A program made the translations under genes and the position numbers. The notes beneath the pieces are model-generated. The model was not told the origin of the DNA. It worked only from the letters and a program-made list of their open reading frames with translations, and made no database searches. A stretch of 64,000 nt of DNA from Rhizobium sp. RCAM05350 (GTDB taxonomy: Bacteria; Pseudomonadota; Alphaproteobacteria; Rhizobiales; Rhizobiaceae): assembly GCA_024426085.1 (NCBI GenBank), contig CP087974.1, positions 2,170,001-2,234,000 on the forward strand. The letters run 5' to 3'. Below are positions 1 to 10,490 of the stretch, one piece after another (positions within the stretch are counted from its first letter, which is position 1; each line of letters starts with the position of its first letter).

Positions 1-701
1 AGAAGCTGGATTTCTCCGACCTGGCGCTGACCTTCGGTGGCGGCATGGCGGTGCAGCGCCCCGTCGTGGAACGCTGGGAAAAGATGACGGGTTCGCCGAT
101 CAAGGAAGGTTACGGCCTCTCGGAAACCTCCCCCGTCGCGACCGCGAACAGGCTCGACGGCAAAGAGTTCACCGGCACGATTGGGCTGCCGTTACCTTCG
201 ACCGACGTCGAGATTCGCGATGAGGACGGCAACACGCTGCCGCTCGGCGATATCGGTGAGATCTGCATCCGCGGCCCACAGGTCATGGCTGGCTATTGGC
301 AGCGGCCTGACGAAACCGCTAAGGCCATTTCAGCCGATGGCTTTTTCCGCTCGGGCGATGTCGGCTTCATGAACCCGGAAGGGCTGGTGAAGATCGTCGA
401 CCGCAAGAAGGACATGATCCTGGTATCCGGATTCAACGTCTTCCCCAACGAGATCGAGGAAGTGGCGATGACCCTTGCCGGCATTCTCGAATGTGCGGCG
501 ATAGGTGTGCCCGACGAACATTCCGGCGAGGCCGTAAAGCTGTTCGTGGTCAAGAAGGACCCCAACCTGACGGAAGCCGAAGTCAAGGCGCATTGCGCGG
601 CCAACCTCACGAACTACAAACGGCCGAGATTCGTGGAGTTCCGTACCGAACTGCCCAAATCGAACGTCGGCAAGATCCTGCGCAAGGACCTGCGCGGCTA
701 A
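1..701 (+). CDS. long-chain acyl-CoA synthetase (AMP-binding), C-terminal part
   Basis: This is the last ~233 residues of an AMP-forming acyl-CoA ligase whose start lies before the window; the frame is open from base 3. Visible motifs are the YGLSETSP adenylate-binding segment, RSGDVGF with the ribose-binding Asp, and DRKKDMILVSGFNVFP, the hinge plus fatty-acyl-CoA-synthetase signature. The catalytic-lysine segment PKSNVGKILRKDL lies at the extreme C-terminus. The FadD family activates long-chain fatty acids with ATP and CoA at the inner membrane for beta-oxidation. The frame is intact within the window. A medium-chain ligase cannot be excluded without the N-terminal half. Confidence 0.9.
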   Translation, partial: KLDFSDLALTFGGGMAVQRPVVERWEKMTGSPIKEGYGLSETSPVATANRLDGKEFTGTIGLPLPSTDVEIRDEDGNTLPLGDIGEICIRGPQVMAGYWQRPDETAKAISADGFFRSGDVGFMNPEGLVKIVDRKKDMILVSGFNVFPNEIEEVAMTLAGILECAAIGVPDEHSGEAVKLFVVKKDPNLTEAEVKAHCAANLTNYKRPRFVEFRTELPKSNVGKILRKDLRG

Positions 702-825
702 GGGCACATTGCCTTGATTGAAAAAACGCGGACGGCTTTTTTGCCGTTTGCGACGGGACAGGCTTGATTTGCTAAGGGCAAAGCGACTAGCTATCGCAAC
801 CCTTCCGCAACGCAAGGAACCTGCC

Positions 826-2449
<1,624 letters not shown>

Positions 2450-2541
2450 ATCCATCGCAGCCTTGCGCGCATCGTGGAACTACAAACTTTCGCACCGGTT
2501 TCTGGTGTTCGTTTCAATACGCGAAAGACGAGCACAGGCCG

Positions 2542-3188
2542 TCACGAGGGGAAACGCCCTGCGGCCGGACGCGGGGCGCCATTTTGGCTCGCAGCCTGGC
2601 AGGTGGGCAGTGCATCGATGCCCTGCTCTTTCAGGATGTCTTTCAGATCGACGGTGCCAAGCACCGGAAAATATGTGTCTGCTGAACTCGCCTGAAGCCA
2701 TGCGGCAACCGGCAGGCCTTGTTTGCTTGGCGACGCCGCGCCATTCCAGCAGCCGCCGTCAAAACTCATGGAGATATGCCCCTTGCCCTTCAGGCCCGCT
2801 CTTTTCGCGCTGCCAATTTGCCCCTGCAGTTCCCGCATTCGTTGGGCATCAGCGACACTCATCGTCAGTAACACGACTTTTTGGCCCCTTTTACCTCTCC
2901 ATTCAACGCAATGACTGCCGCGTTTCCGGATAAAAGATCGAGATTGAAGCTGCCGAGATAATGCTGGGGACCTCCTGTGGCCTGCCAGCCCATGGCCAGT
3001 GATACGTCGCCTTTTTCAAAACAAGCGGCTCCGGCAAGATCAGAGCCAGGCGCAGTGCACCTGGATCGAACTCGAGGGGATCGAAGCAGGGAAAACTTTA
3101 CAAGGGCGGACGGCGAGAATGTGGTGCAGGCGGCAAGCAGCGCCGCCACAGCGACGACACAGGAAGCATTCCGTAGCAGGCGGGACAT
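2542..3188 (-). CDS. putative lipoprotein of unknown function, frameshifted
   Basis: The N-terminus (MSRLLRNASCVVAV followed by ALLAACTT) is a lipoprotein signal peptide with a LAAC lipobox, so the protein should be acylated at that Cys and exported. The rest (~215 aa total) is soluble and unrecognised. The coding frame changes near 3090, 3010 and 2875. The middle third read in the third frame gives a fluent segment (FDPLEFDPGALRLALILPEP) that joins both sides, so this is one gene. It is transcribed divergently from the DUF2975/XRE pair and shares its AT-rich intergenic region. No function can be assigned. Confidence 0.6.
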
Positions 3189-3212
3189 GGCTGGTTGTAT
3201 CCTGTATACAGA

Positions 3213-3241
3213 TTGACGAGATATAATTATCGTTATACAAT
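3213..3241 (+). promoter_or_regulatory. sigma-70 type promoter for the DUF2975/XRE pair
   Basis: TTGACG and TACAAT are separated by exactly 17 bases, pointing towards the gene starting at 3260. The region is AT-rich and holds short dyads (TGTAT-n5-ATACA at 3196-3210 and TATAA-n6-TTATA overlapping the spacer), reasonable operator positions for the downstream XRE protein. The implied leader to 3260 is very short, so the true start could be the in-frame ATG at 3275. Confidence 0.55.
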
Positions 3242-3259
3242 AATTTTTATGTCGTAAAC

Positions 3260-3827
3260 ATGAAAGTTCTGATTATGATTCAGCATTCTTCGCAGACCAT
3301 CCAAAGCCTGAGCAGGCTGATGAAGCGTCTTGTCCTCGTTCTCGCTTGGGGGCATCGCCTTTGGTGTGATCTATGTGCTGTGGCTACTGTCCTTCGATCA
3401 GCCAGCCTTTGCCGACCTCGTCAAAAGGAACATGGCGGAGGAAATTCCGATGACGGTGTCGCGCACTGCGGTGACGGCTCTGATGCTGCTCGGCGCCGTC
3501 AATCTCTGGATCGCATTTTCCGGTCTGTCCGCGGTCTGGCACCTGTTCGACGGGTTCGAACGGGGAGATGTCTTTTCCACGAGAAGCGGCGGGTTGTTGC
3601 GAAAGGCCGGCTTTGCTGCCTTGATCGGTGCTGCCAGCATGGTGATGTCGCGCACCCTCGCTGTTCTGATCGTCACTCTTGGCAATCCCCCTGGCCAAAA
3701 GGTCATGCTGGTTGTTTTCGGTACCAGCGAAGTGTTTCTCCTGCTGGTATCCGTTCTGCTTCTGGTGATGGGCCATGTTATTCGGCTCGCTGCCGATATC
3801 GACGCGGAAAACCGGAGCTTTGTTTAG
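3260..3827 (+). CDS. DUF2975 family membrane protein, one frameshift
   Basis: A ~188-aa hydrophobic protein with about four membrane segments (around LVLVLALGGIAFGVIYVLWL, then MLLGAVNLWIAF, the ALIGAASMVMS region and VFLLLVSVLLLVMG). The organisation matches DUF2975 proteins, which are regularly encoded just upstream of a small Cro/CI-type regulator, as here (2-bp gap to the next ORF). The N-terminal ~28 residues are in a different frame from the rest; the junction is in the G run near 3348. Without that shift a TTG start at 3330 would have to be used and the first membrane helix would be lost. The biochemical role of the family is unknown; it may act as a membrane partner of the regulator. 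Confidence 0.72.
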
Positions 3828-3829
3828 AA

Positions 3830-4060
3830 ATGCCGATAACCGTCAATCTTGATGTGATGCTTGCCAAGCGCAAAATGCGCTCCAAGGAACTTTCCGAGCG
3901 GATCGGCATCACCGAGCAGAACATCTCCCTGTTGAAATCCGGCAAGGTGAAGGGAATCCGGTTTGAAACGCTGGAAAAGATCTGCGACGTCCTTGAATGC
4001 CAGCCGGGCGACATTCTCGAATATCGGCAAGCCTCGTCGGCCACGCAGCCAACAGGGTGA
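3830..4060 (+). CDS. XRE family transcriptional regulator (YozG-like)
   Basis: A 76-aa single-domain Cro/CI-type helix-turn-helix protein. The motif SKELSERIGITEQNISLLK forms the HTH, followed by the FETLEKICDVLECQPGDIL segment typical of the short YozG-type regulators. It is intact, starts 2 bp after the DUF2975 stop and is surely cotranscribed with it. By family precedent the pair is probably autoregulated; candidate dyads lie in the promoter region near 3196-3240. Confidence 0.85.
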   Translation: MPITVNLDVMLAKRKMRSKELSERIGITEQNISLLKSGKVKGIRFETLEKICDVLECQPGDILEYRQASSATQPTG

Positions 4061-4081
4061 CAACACCGACGCTCGCATGAT

Positions 4082-4116
4082 GAATACAGGCTGAATGCAC
4101 AATTCAGCCTGTATTC
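4082..4116. repeat. perfect 15-bp inverted repeat (hairpin)
   Basis: Arms GAATACAGGCTGAAT and ATTCAGCCTGTATTC are perfectly complementary around a 5-base loop, 21 bases after the XRE stop codon. There is no T-run after either arm, so it is not a canonical intrinsic terminator. It could be a 3'-end stabilising hairpin or a protein-binding dyad. Confidence 0.7.
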
Positions 4117-4171
4117 GGACACAGTGCGATATCCCTGAACGTGCGCCCTCAAGCCGGAGAAATCTCCAGCG

Positions 4172-4190
4172 GCGCATGGGTTCGGGGCAT
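4172..4190 (+). repeat. 19-nt repeat, copy 1 (shared with 14146-14168)
   Basis: GCGCATGGGTTCGGGGCAT is identical to the first 19 bases of a palindromic element at 14146. Here the right arm of the palindrome is degraded (CATAACG instead of CATGCGC). It sits just before the DUF6894 gene. Confidence 0.6.
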
Positions 4191-4193
4191 AAC

Positions 4194-4458
4194 GTGGAAC
4201 ACTATTTCTTCGATCTGCATTTCGGCAGCGAACAGGTTGTCGACGAAGAGGGCGTCGATCATTTCGACGAAGCGATCCGCCGTCTATTACGGCCAGAGGA
4301 TTGCCGACAAGATCGGCCGCGACGATGATTACAGATCGCTAAAGGTGCATGTGCGTTCTTGCAACGGCTCGGTGCTCGCAATTGTCGCAGCCTCAAGCGG
4401 ACGCTGGCGAGCAGGTGGCGCTGATTGGCCGGTGACGGGTCACGCTAAAACCCGATAA
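4194..4458 (+). CDS. DUF6894 family small protein, one frameshift
   Basis: An ~88-aa protein with the HYFFDLHFG start and D-E-G pattern of DUF6894, a small uncharacterised family common in Rhizobiales. The frame changes near 4280; after it the family's C-terminal strand (KVHVRSCNGSVLAIV) follows. I chose the GTG at 4194 because the only upstream in-frame ATG (4176) lies inside a repeat element and family members begin directly with the HYFFD segment. No function is known. Confidence 0.6.
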
Positions 4459-4493
4459 TCTTTGCAACAGCGCGTCCGCGTCCTGGGCGCACA

Positions 4494-5382
4494 TCACGCA
4501 CGAAACAGATTTTCGCTCATGAATTTCACGAACGCCTGTATCTTCGGGGACAGGTGCCGGCTGGACGGCCACAAAATGCGGAACTCGCCGACATCCTCTA
4601 TATGATCGGCCAGAACCGGGACGAGCTTTCCCGTAGCAATCTGATCCTGGATCGTGAACAGCGGCAAACAGGCAAGGCCAAGTCCTTGCTCTGCCATGCT
4701 CACCAGCGGCTCGAGGGTGCTTGCCATCGATGACACGGGCAGCTCCAGTTTCCCCTTGCCCGGATCATGTCTCAGAGGCCAGCGTTCGAGCTTTCCCTGA
4801 TGATGGGTATTTGTGGTGAAGACAGGCATGGGCCGATAAGTCCTGCGGCTTTTCCGGAATGCCGAAGCGGTCGAAGTATTCTTTCGCTCCGACGACATGA
4901 TGGGAGAATTTCCCCAAAGTCCGCATCATCAGGCGGCTGTCGCTGATATCTCCCGTTCGAACAACAGCGTCAAATCCCTCTTCGATCACATCGACCAGCC
5001 GATCCGTGAAATCGAGATCGATGGAGACGTCCGGGAATGCGTGCATGAACTTGGTGATCGCCGGCATGAACAGCATTCCGGCGAGCGGCAGGCTGACGCG
5101 AAGGCGTCCGCGTGGCGCAGCAAGGGTTTGCGATAATTCCTGCTCGGCGGCCTCTATTTCGGCAAAAATCCGGCGGCAGCGTTCGAGGAACATCGTGCCC
5201 TCCGCGGTGATCGCGATACTGCGCGTGCTGCGGTGAAACAGGCGGACACCAAGCCTCTTCTCCAGACGGGCCATCGCCTTGCCGACGGCCGACGACGAGA
5301 TGCCGAGAACCTCGCCCGCTCCGACGAAACTGCGTGTTTCCGCCACGATCATGAACACATTCAAGGAACCGATGTTTTCCAT
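4494..5382 (-). CDS. LysR family transcriptional regulator, one frameshift
   Basis: The N-terminal winged HTH (residues ~5-65, ending LFHRSTRSIAITAEGTMFLE) is followed by a LysR substrate-binding domain. The start at 5382 gives MENIGSLNVFM and has GGAGTG upstream; a longer frame to 5445 looks non-coding. The frame changes near 4800, after which the effector-domain C-terminus (EQGLGLACLPLF, GEFRILWPSSRHLSPKIQAF) continues. The RSTRS and PSSRHLSPKI features belong to the group that regulates divergently encoded oxidoreductase or stress genes. The ABM protein on the other strand (5513) is the likely target. Confidence 0.88.
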
Positions 5383-5512
5383 CGTGGGCACTCCATTACG
5401 GACATCCATGTCCGCTATCAATGGAGCCATAACCCGTTTTTTCACTCATCGTCACGAACTAAGTCTCATCTCGGCGGCATATTCCGCCGACCGTTTTGCA
5501 GATGGAGACAAC

Positions 5513-5866
5513 GTGACTCACTCCCCAAAGGCCGAATTTCAACTCTCTCCCCAGCCCACCGTGTTTATCGTGAACGTCATCCATGCCCACCCGGGCAAAC
5601 AGGATGAGGCATTCCAGATCATACAGGATGTCGTGCACTATGTTGCCGAACGCAAGGCAGGCTTTCTCTGGAGCAACCTGTCGAAAAGCACAGACGGCAA
5701 AACCGTCGTCAACATCGAGGCAATTCACAGTGCCGACAATGTCGATGAGTTCTTTTCCGATCCCGTCTTCGTGGAAAAATTCAAGTCGCTTGACGCCGTG
5801 TCGAAAAGCGAATTCCATATCTACAAGGTCGGAGATCTCGTACTTCCTGCCTTGAGCGCGACGTAG
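5513..5866 (+). CDS. antibiotic biosynthesis monooxygenase (ABM) domain protein
   Basis: A 117-aa intact protein with a dimeric alpha/beta-barrel ABM fold (PTVFIVNVIHAHPGKQDEAF through VVNIEAIHSADNVDEFF). The GTG at 5513 is preferred because GGAGA lies 5 bases upstream and homologous sequence begins there; the open frame upstream runs into the LysR gene. Such proteins are small cofactor-free monooxygenases or quinone/heme-handling enzymes; the substrate cannot be deduced. It is divergent from the LysR gene and probably controlled by it. Confidence 0.75.
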   Translation: MTHSPKAEFQLSPQPTVFIVNVIHAHPGKQDEAFQIIQDVVHYVAERKAGFLWSNLSKSTDGKTVVNIEAIHSADNVDEFFSDPVFVEKFKSLDAVSKSEFHIYKVGDLVLPALSAT

Positions 5867-5939
5867 GAGCGGCACTGGCCGGGCGCATCTGCGCCCGGAT
5901 CAGCCCTCCGCCTCCGATGGAGGCCGGTCGTGGATATGC

Positions 5940-5957
5940 CGATCATCTGCCTGTCAT
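5940..5957 (+). promoter_or_regulatory. candidate PHO box upstream of the glycosyltransferase
   Basis: CGATCAT-CTGC-CTGTCAT matches the PhoB consensus of two CTGTCAT heptamers spaced by four bases at 12 of 14 positions. It lies ~95 bases before the glycosyltransferase start. The right end overlaps an AGAGCATGATC segment common in rhizobial intergenic repeats, so a chance match is possible. Confidence 0.4.
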
Positions 5958-6051
5958 CAGAGCATGATCAAACGGGCCAAATGCAGCCGTCACCTGATTC
6001 GAGGTCAGCCGGTGCTTCCCGGCAGGTGGCAAATCCCCGTCGAGGCGACTT

Positions 6052-7098
6052 ATGGAAAAAACCGTTCTCGTTGTGACCGATGCCTGGCACCCGCAGGTGA
6101 ATGGCGTTGTGCGCACGCTTGATGAGCTCGCCCGGTCTCTGAAGGAACAGGGCATCACCATTCATTTCTTGACACCGGAGCGTTTTGCGACTTTTCCGCT
6201 GCCTTTCTACTCCGATATCCGGCTGGCGCTTCCGATGCGCCGGCAGGTGGCCGACGCGATCGATGCGGTGGCGCCGGACTATATCCATATCGCCACGGAA
6301 GGGCCGCTCGGCTTGGTGGCGCGTGGTATCTGTTTGCGCCGGAAGCTGCCGTTCACGACGAGCTATCACACCCGCTTTCCGGAGTTCGTCAGCGCCCGCC
6401 TGCCCATTCCGGAAAGCTGGAGCTATTGGTGGCTGCGCCAGTTTCACAATTCCGGCAACGGCATGATGGTCGCAACCGCTTCGCTCGGAACGGAAATGGC
6501 CGCACACGGTTTTCACAATATCAAGCGCTGGACACGCGGCATCGATACCACGCTGTTTGATCCGGCGCGCCGCCAGGACCTGCCGTTCCCTCGCCCGATC
6601 TTCCTCAACGTCGGACGAGTGGCCGTAGAGAAGAACCTGCCGGCCTTCCTCGATCTCGACCTGCCCGGCAGCAAGCTTGTCGTCGGCGACGGACCCGACC
6701 TTGCCATGTTGCGACAGCGCTATCCGGATGTGCATTTCCTCGGCAAGCGCCTGGGCACTGAGCTGGCAACGATCTATGCGTCGGCGGATGTCTTCGTCTT
6801 TCCGAGCCGGGTCGATACATTCGGCAATGTCATCCTGGAGGCGCTCGCCAGCGGCTGCCCGGTTGCGGCCTTCCCGGTGACGGCACCGAAGGATATTCTG
6901 GGCGATGGCGGCGGCGTGCTGTCCAGCGATCTGCGGCAGGCAGCCCTTGATGCGCTGACACTATCACGGGAGGATGCGCGGCAAAAAGCGCTGACCTTCA
7001 GCTGGAGCGAATGCGCCCGCCAGTTTCTCTCGAACCTCGCCGGTGTCCCCCGCAGCGCCTTTGCCGGGCGCAGCCGGAAACTGAGGTCTGCGGCTTAA
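6052..7098 (+). CDS. glycosyltransferase family 4 protein
   Basis: Intact, 348 aa. It has the N-terminal Rossmann start of SqdX/MgtA-like GT4 enzymes (VTDAWHPQVNGVVRTLDEL), the acceptor-side segment TSYHTRFPEFV, the nucleotide-sugar loop LNVGRVAVEKNLPAFLDL, and the donor-binding E-x7-E region FPSRVDTFGNVILEALASG. These enzymes transfer a sugar from a nucleotide donor to lipid or sugar acceptors at the cytoplasmic membrane. Rhizobiaceae encode such a diacylglycerol glycosyltransferase (Agt of Agrobacterium) that makes phosphorus-free glycolipids under phosphate limitation. The candidate PHO box upstream fits that role, but an alpha-mannosyltransferase remains possible. Confidence 0.85.
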   Translation: MEKTVLVVTDAWHPQVNGVVRTLDELARSLKEQGITIHFLTPERFATFPLPFYSDIRLALPMRRQVADAIDAVAPDYIHIATEGPLGLVARGICLRRKLPFTTSYHTRFPEFVSARLPIPESWSYWWLRQFHNSGNGMMVATASLGTEMAAHGFHNIKRWTRGIDTTLFDPARRQDLPFPRPIFLNVGRVAVEKNLPAFLDLDLPGSKLVVGDGPDLAMLRQRYPDVHFLGKRLGTELATIYASADVFVFPSRVDTFGNVILEALASGCPVAAFPVTAPKDILGDGGGVLSSDLRQAALDALTLSREDARQKALTFSWSECARQFLSNLAGVPRSAFAGRSRKLRSAA

Positions 7099-7421
7099 TC
7101 ATTCGGGACGACGGGAGAAAACTAGAACCCGATCTCGTCGCTCCACGACGGTTTGCCCTCGCGCGTAAGGCGGTGACGGCGGCCTCTGCGTCCGGCGGGA
7201 CACCGATCACCTTTCGAGAGAGCTCCGCTCGACCTGTAGAATATTTTCCGGTCGTCCCTACTCCACTTGAGGGATGTCTCTGTTTGGGAAAGACCATAGA
7301 AAAACAGCTTTGATGGGCGGGGGCCATTCAAACGACGTATGCGACGTGAAACGTCGCTCGTCTGCTATCTCAGCTCCGGCAAGCGCCCGTCGCCATCGAT
7401 ATCCAGATGCGGAGCAAAAGA
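7099..7421. other. 323-bp intergenic region with a gene remnant and a hairpin
   Basis: Contains the fructokinase-end remnant (7123-7190) and a 17-base dyad GCGACGT-GAA-ACGTCGC at 7341-7357 in the presumptive leader of the RTX gene. The RTX ribosome site GGAG precedes the ATG at 7422 by 7 bases. I see no clear promoter and no other gene. Confidence 0.5.
7123..7190 (-). pseudogene. decayed copy of the fructokinase 3' end
   Basis: By hand alignment about 80% of these ~66 bases match the last ~22 codons of the fructokinase gene (10497-10563), including the stop codon at the same point and the GATCTC-n3-GCTCCACG core. One G is missing relative to frk, so the reading frame is broken. Nothing of the upstream part of frk can be recognised here. 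The remnant and the intact frk 3' end flank the RTX gene in the same orientation. Confidence 0.65.
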
Positions 7422-10400
7422 ATGACCAATATTACCGGCGACAACACCAGCGAAAATATCACCGGATCAAATGACGCTGATGTGATCAACGGCCTGGGTG
7501 GCGACGACGTCATCGATGGGTTCGCCGGAAACGATGTCATCGACGGTGGGGATGGAGCTGACCGTCTTTACGGCGGACTTGGCGCCGACACCTTGTCCGG
7601 CGGATTAGGCAATGATGAGGTCCACGGCCAAGAAGATAATGACACCATTCACGGAATGGAGGGGAACGACCTTCTTCAAGGCGATGACGGAGATGACACC
7701 ATCGACGGCGGCGGCGGCAGTGACACGATTTACGGTGGCAATCAGTATTCCAACCGTGGCGGAGCCGATATTCTGAATGGCGGGGCCGGTGACGATACCA
7801 TCTTCGGCGATCGCGGCGACGATACGATCAATGGCGGCGACGGCAATGATGTCCTGTTTGGCGATGACCGCTTTTCGACCCAAAACGGCAACGACATTGT
7901 TGACGGCGGCGATGGTGACGACACGATCAACGGCGGCCTGGGTACCAACACCCTGAGGGGCGGCCTGGGCAACGATCGATTTGAGGTGACGACAAATTCC
8001 GTCAATACGATCGATGGCGGTGAGGGAACAGATATCCTGAATGTCGGCAATAATCTGACTGCCCCTGTCAGCGTCGAGAATGTCGAAATTCTCCAGGTAA
8101 GATCGTTGACTGCAAGCGCCGATTTTTTCAATTCATTCGTGGCATCGCTGACGCCAACGGCTATGTCCAATCCATCAATCTGAAGCTGGCTTCGGCAGGA
8201 AATGTCACGCTGGACGGCGTTTTGGCAGGATACTTGAGCTTCCAAGGAAGCGGCGGCAATGACGGTTTCTGATCTATCGGCCCTGACGATTGGTTTCTCC
8301 GTCGAAGCCGGCGGCGGAAACGACATTGTCAAAGGCGGTTCAAGCAATGATTCGCTTACCGGCGGACATGGCGACGACACGATCGATGGCGGCAGCGGCA
8401 GCGGCAGCGACGGTATTAATGGTGGCAGCGGCGCCAATGTACTGAATGGCGGCTTCGGCGATGATCAGTTCAATGTCTACGAAGAAAGCACCAACGCCAT
8501 TGATGGCGGTGAGGGCTATGATGTCCTTCACCTCGACCGAACATCGAGTCTGCTGGACTGGACGATCGACTTTCGCGATCCCGGAACGATGCAGGTGCTG
8601 GCCGATGGCTCGACGCTGGTGAATGTCGAAAGTGCAAGCTATGTACGACTGGGTACCGGCGCCGATATCGTCTTTGGTGGCGCTTCCAACGAGTATTTCC
8701 TCGGCGGCGATGGCAACGACAGCCTGGATGGCGGCGTGGGCCGCGATAACCTTTATGGCGAAGGTGGCGATGACCGATTGTTCAGTCGCCTGGGCGAAGG
8801 CGCTGATGTAATTGACGGCGGCGCTGGAACGGATGTCGCCTTCGTCGACCGGTCGTCGGCAACACGTTCCTTCGTGCTCGATCTCGGTGATCCCGCCCTG
8901 ACATCCGACCTTGGCGACGGCACGACGATCGTTCTGGTGGAGCGCATCGAGTTCCTCGCCGGCAGCGGCAATGATCAGTTGACGGGTGGCGTTCTAGCCG
9001 ACGCGCTGTCCGGCGCGACCGGCCGCGACCTGATCGATGGCGGCGCTGGCGATGACACCATCGGTGGCGGATATGGCACGGACATTCTCGACGGCAGCTA
9101 TGGCAACGACACCGTCCTTGGCGGCTCCGGCATCGACATCATCGACGGCGGAGACGGCGACGATATGATCGATGGCGGTAGCGAAGCCTGACACCGCCAA
9201 TGGCGGCCTGGGCGATGATACGATCGTCGGCGGTGCTGGTGCGGACAATCTGGCGGGTAATGCCGGCAACGACACGATTGATGGCGGCGCCGGTATCGAC
9301 CTGATGGAAGGCGGGCTCGGCGACGACCTCTTTGTCGTCGATCACGCGCGACGCGATTTTCGAAAACACCGGCGAAGGCACAGACACGGCTCAGAGTTCC
9401 GTCAGCCTGGTGCTCGACGACAATCTCGAAAACCTTGTCCTCCTCGGGAGCGGCGCTCTCAGTGGCACCGGCAATACGGCGGCCAACAGCCTCACCGGTA
9501 ATTCCGGTGCCAATAACCTCAACGGCAGAGCTGGCAACGATGCGCTCAAAGGCGCCGCAGGCAACGACACCTACATCGTCGACGCCACTGGCGACACCAC
9601 CATCGAACTCGCAGGCGAAGGAACCGACACGGTTCAGGCATCGCTCAGCTGGGTGCTTGCAGACAATCTCGAGGCGCTCGTTCTCCTCGGCTCCGCCGCC
9701 CTCAGTGGCATCGGCAATGCAGTCGCCAACAGCCTCACCGGCAATTCCGGCGCCAATAGCCTGAACGGTGGGGCTGGCAACGATACGCTCGCTGGTCTTG
9801 CCGGCAATGACACACTCGATGGTGGCACCGGCACGGACGTTCTGAAAGGTGGCCTGGGCAACGACACCTACGTCGTCGATTCCGCCACAGATACCACCGT
9901 GGAAGCCTGCAAACGAGGGAACCGACACGGTTCAGGCGTCGCGCAACTGGACGCTCGCGGACAATGTCGAGGCGCTCGTTCTCCTCGGCTCCGCCGCCCT
10001 CAATGGCACCGGCAATGCAGTCGCCAACAGCCTCACCGGCAATTCCGGCGCCAATGTCCTGAACGGTGGCGCAGGCAATGATACGCTCACTGGTCTTGCC
10101 GGCAGTGACACACTCGATGGCGGCACCGGCACGGACGTTCTGAAAGGTGGCCTCGGCAACGACACATTCCTGTTCAACACGGCATTGAGCGCTTCAACGA
10201 ATGTCGACAAGATCAACGACATGAACGTCGTCAACGATACGATCCAGCTGGAGAACGCAATCTTCACGGGGCTGTCCGTCCTGGGATTTCTGACTGCCGG
10301 TGCTTTTGTCAAAAACACCTCCGGCACCGCACAGGACACCGGTGACCGCATCATCTACGAAACAGACACCGGCAAACTCTTCTACGACACAGATGGCAGC

Positions 10401-10478
10401 GGCGCGGGTAAGTCTGTGCAGTTTGCAGTACTCGCCGCAAACCTCGCCTTGACTCAGAACGACTTCCTAATTGTTTGA
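7422..10478 (+). CDS. RTX-type calcium-binding secreted protein, several frameshifts
   Basis: About 1,018 residues, almost entirely glycine/aspartate nonapeptide repeats (GGxGxDxLx, e.g. [17 protein letters not shown]) that form Ca2+-loaded parallel beta-rolls outside the cell. The C-terminus ([35 protein letters not shown]) is the uncleaved type I secretion signal seen in serralysin-like and RTX proteins; there is no N-terminal signal peptide. GGAG precedes the ATG. The frame changes near 8150, 8258, 9185, 9350 and 9915; the interval 8150-8258 reads on in a second frame and returns. No enzymatic domain is visible, so adhesin or surface-layer/biofilm roles are likelier than protease. No ABC exporter genes are in the window. 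Confidence 0.85.
9419..10179 (+). repeat. imperfect tandem repeats inside the RTX gene
   Basis: A block beginning GACAATCTCGA recurs at 9419, 9662 and 9960. The last two units are ~297 bp (99 codons) and highly similar at the DNA level; the first is 81 codons. Each unit carries an [20 protein letters not shown] segment followed by nonapeptide repeats. The one extra base in the second interval causes the frame change near 9915. Confidence 0.8.
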
Positions 10479-10490
10479 GCCGCTATTGGC

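Noticed and set aside
718..760. Terminator after the acyl-CoA ligase (A6 ... T6 around CGCGGACGGC)
   Set aside because: The A and T runs are complementary but the inner bases do not pair, so the stem is too weak to call.
9419..10179. CRISPR-like periodicity in the RTX region
   Set aside because: The repeats are coding (nonapeptide and 99-aa units), of the wrong size and without unique spacers; no cas genes exist in the window.
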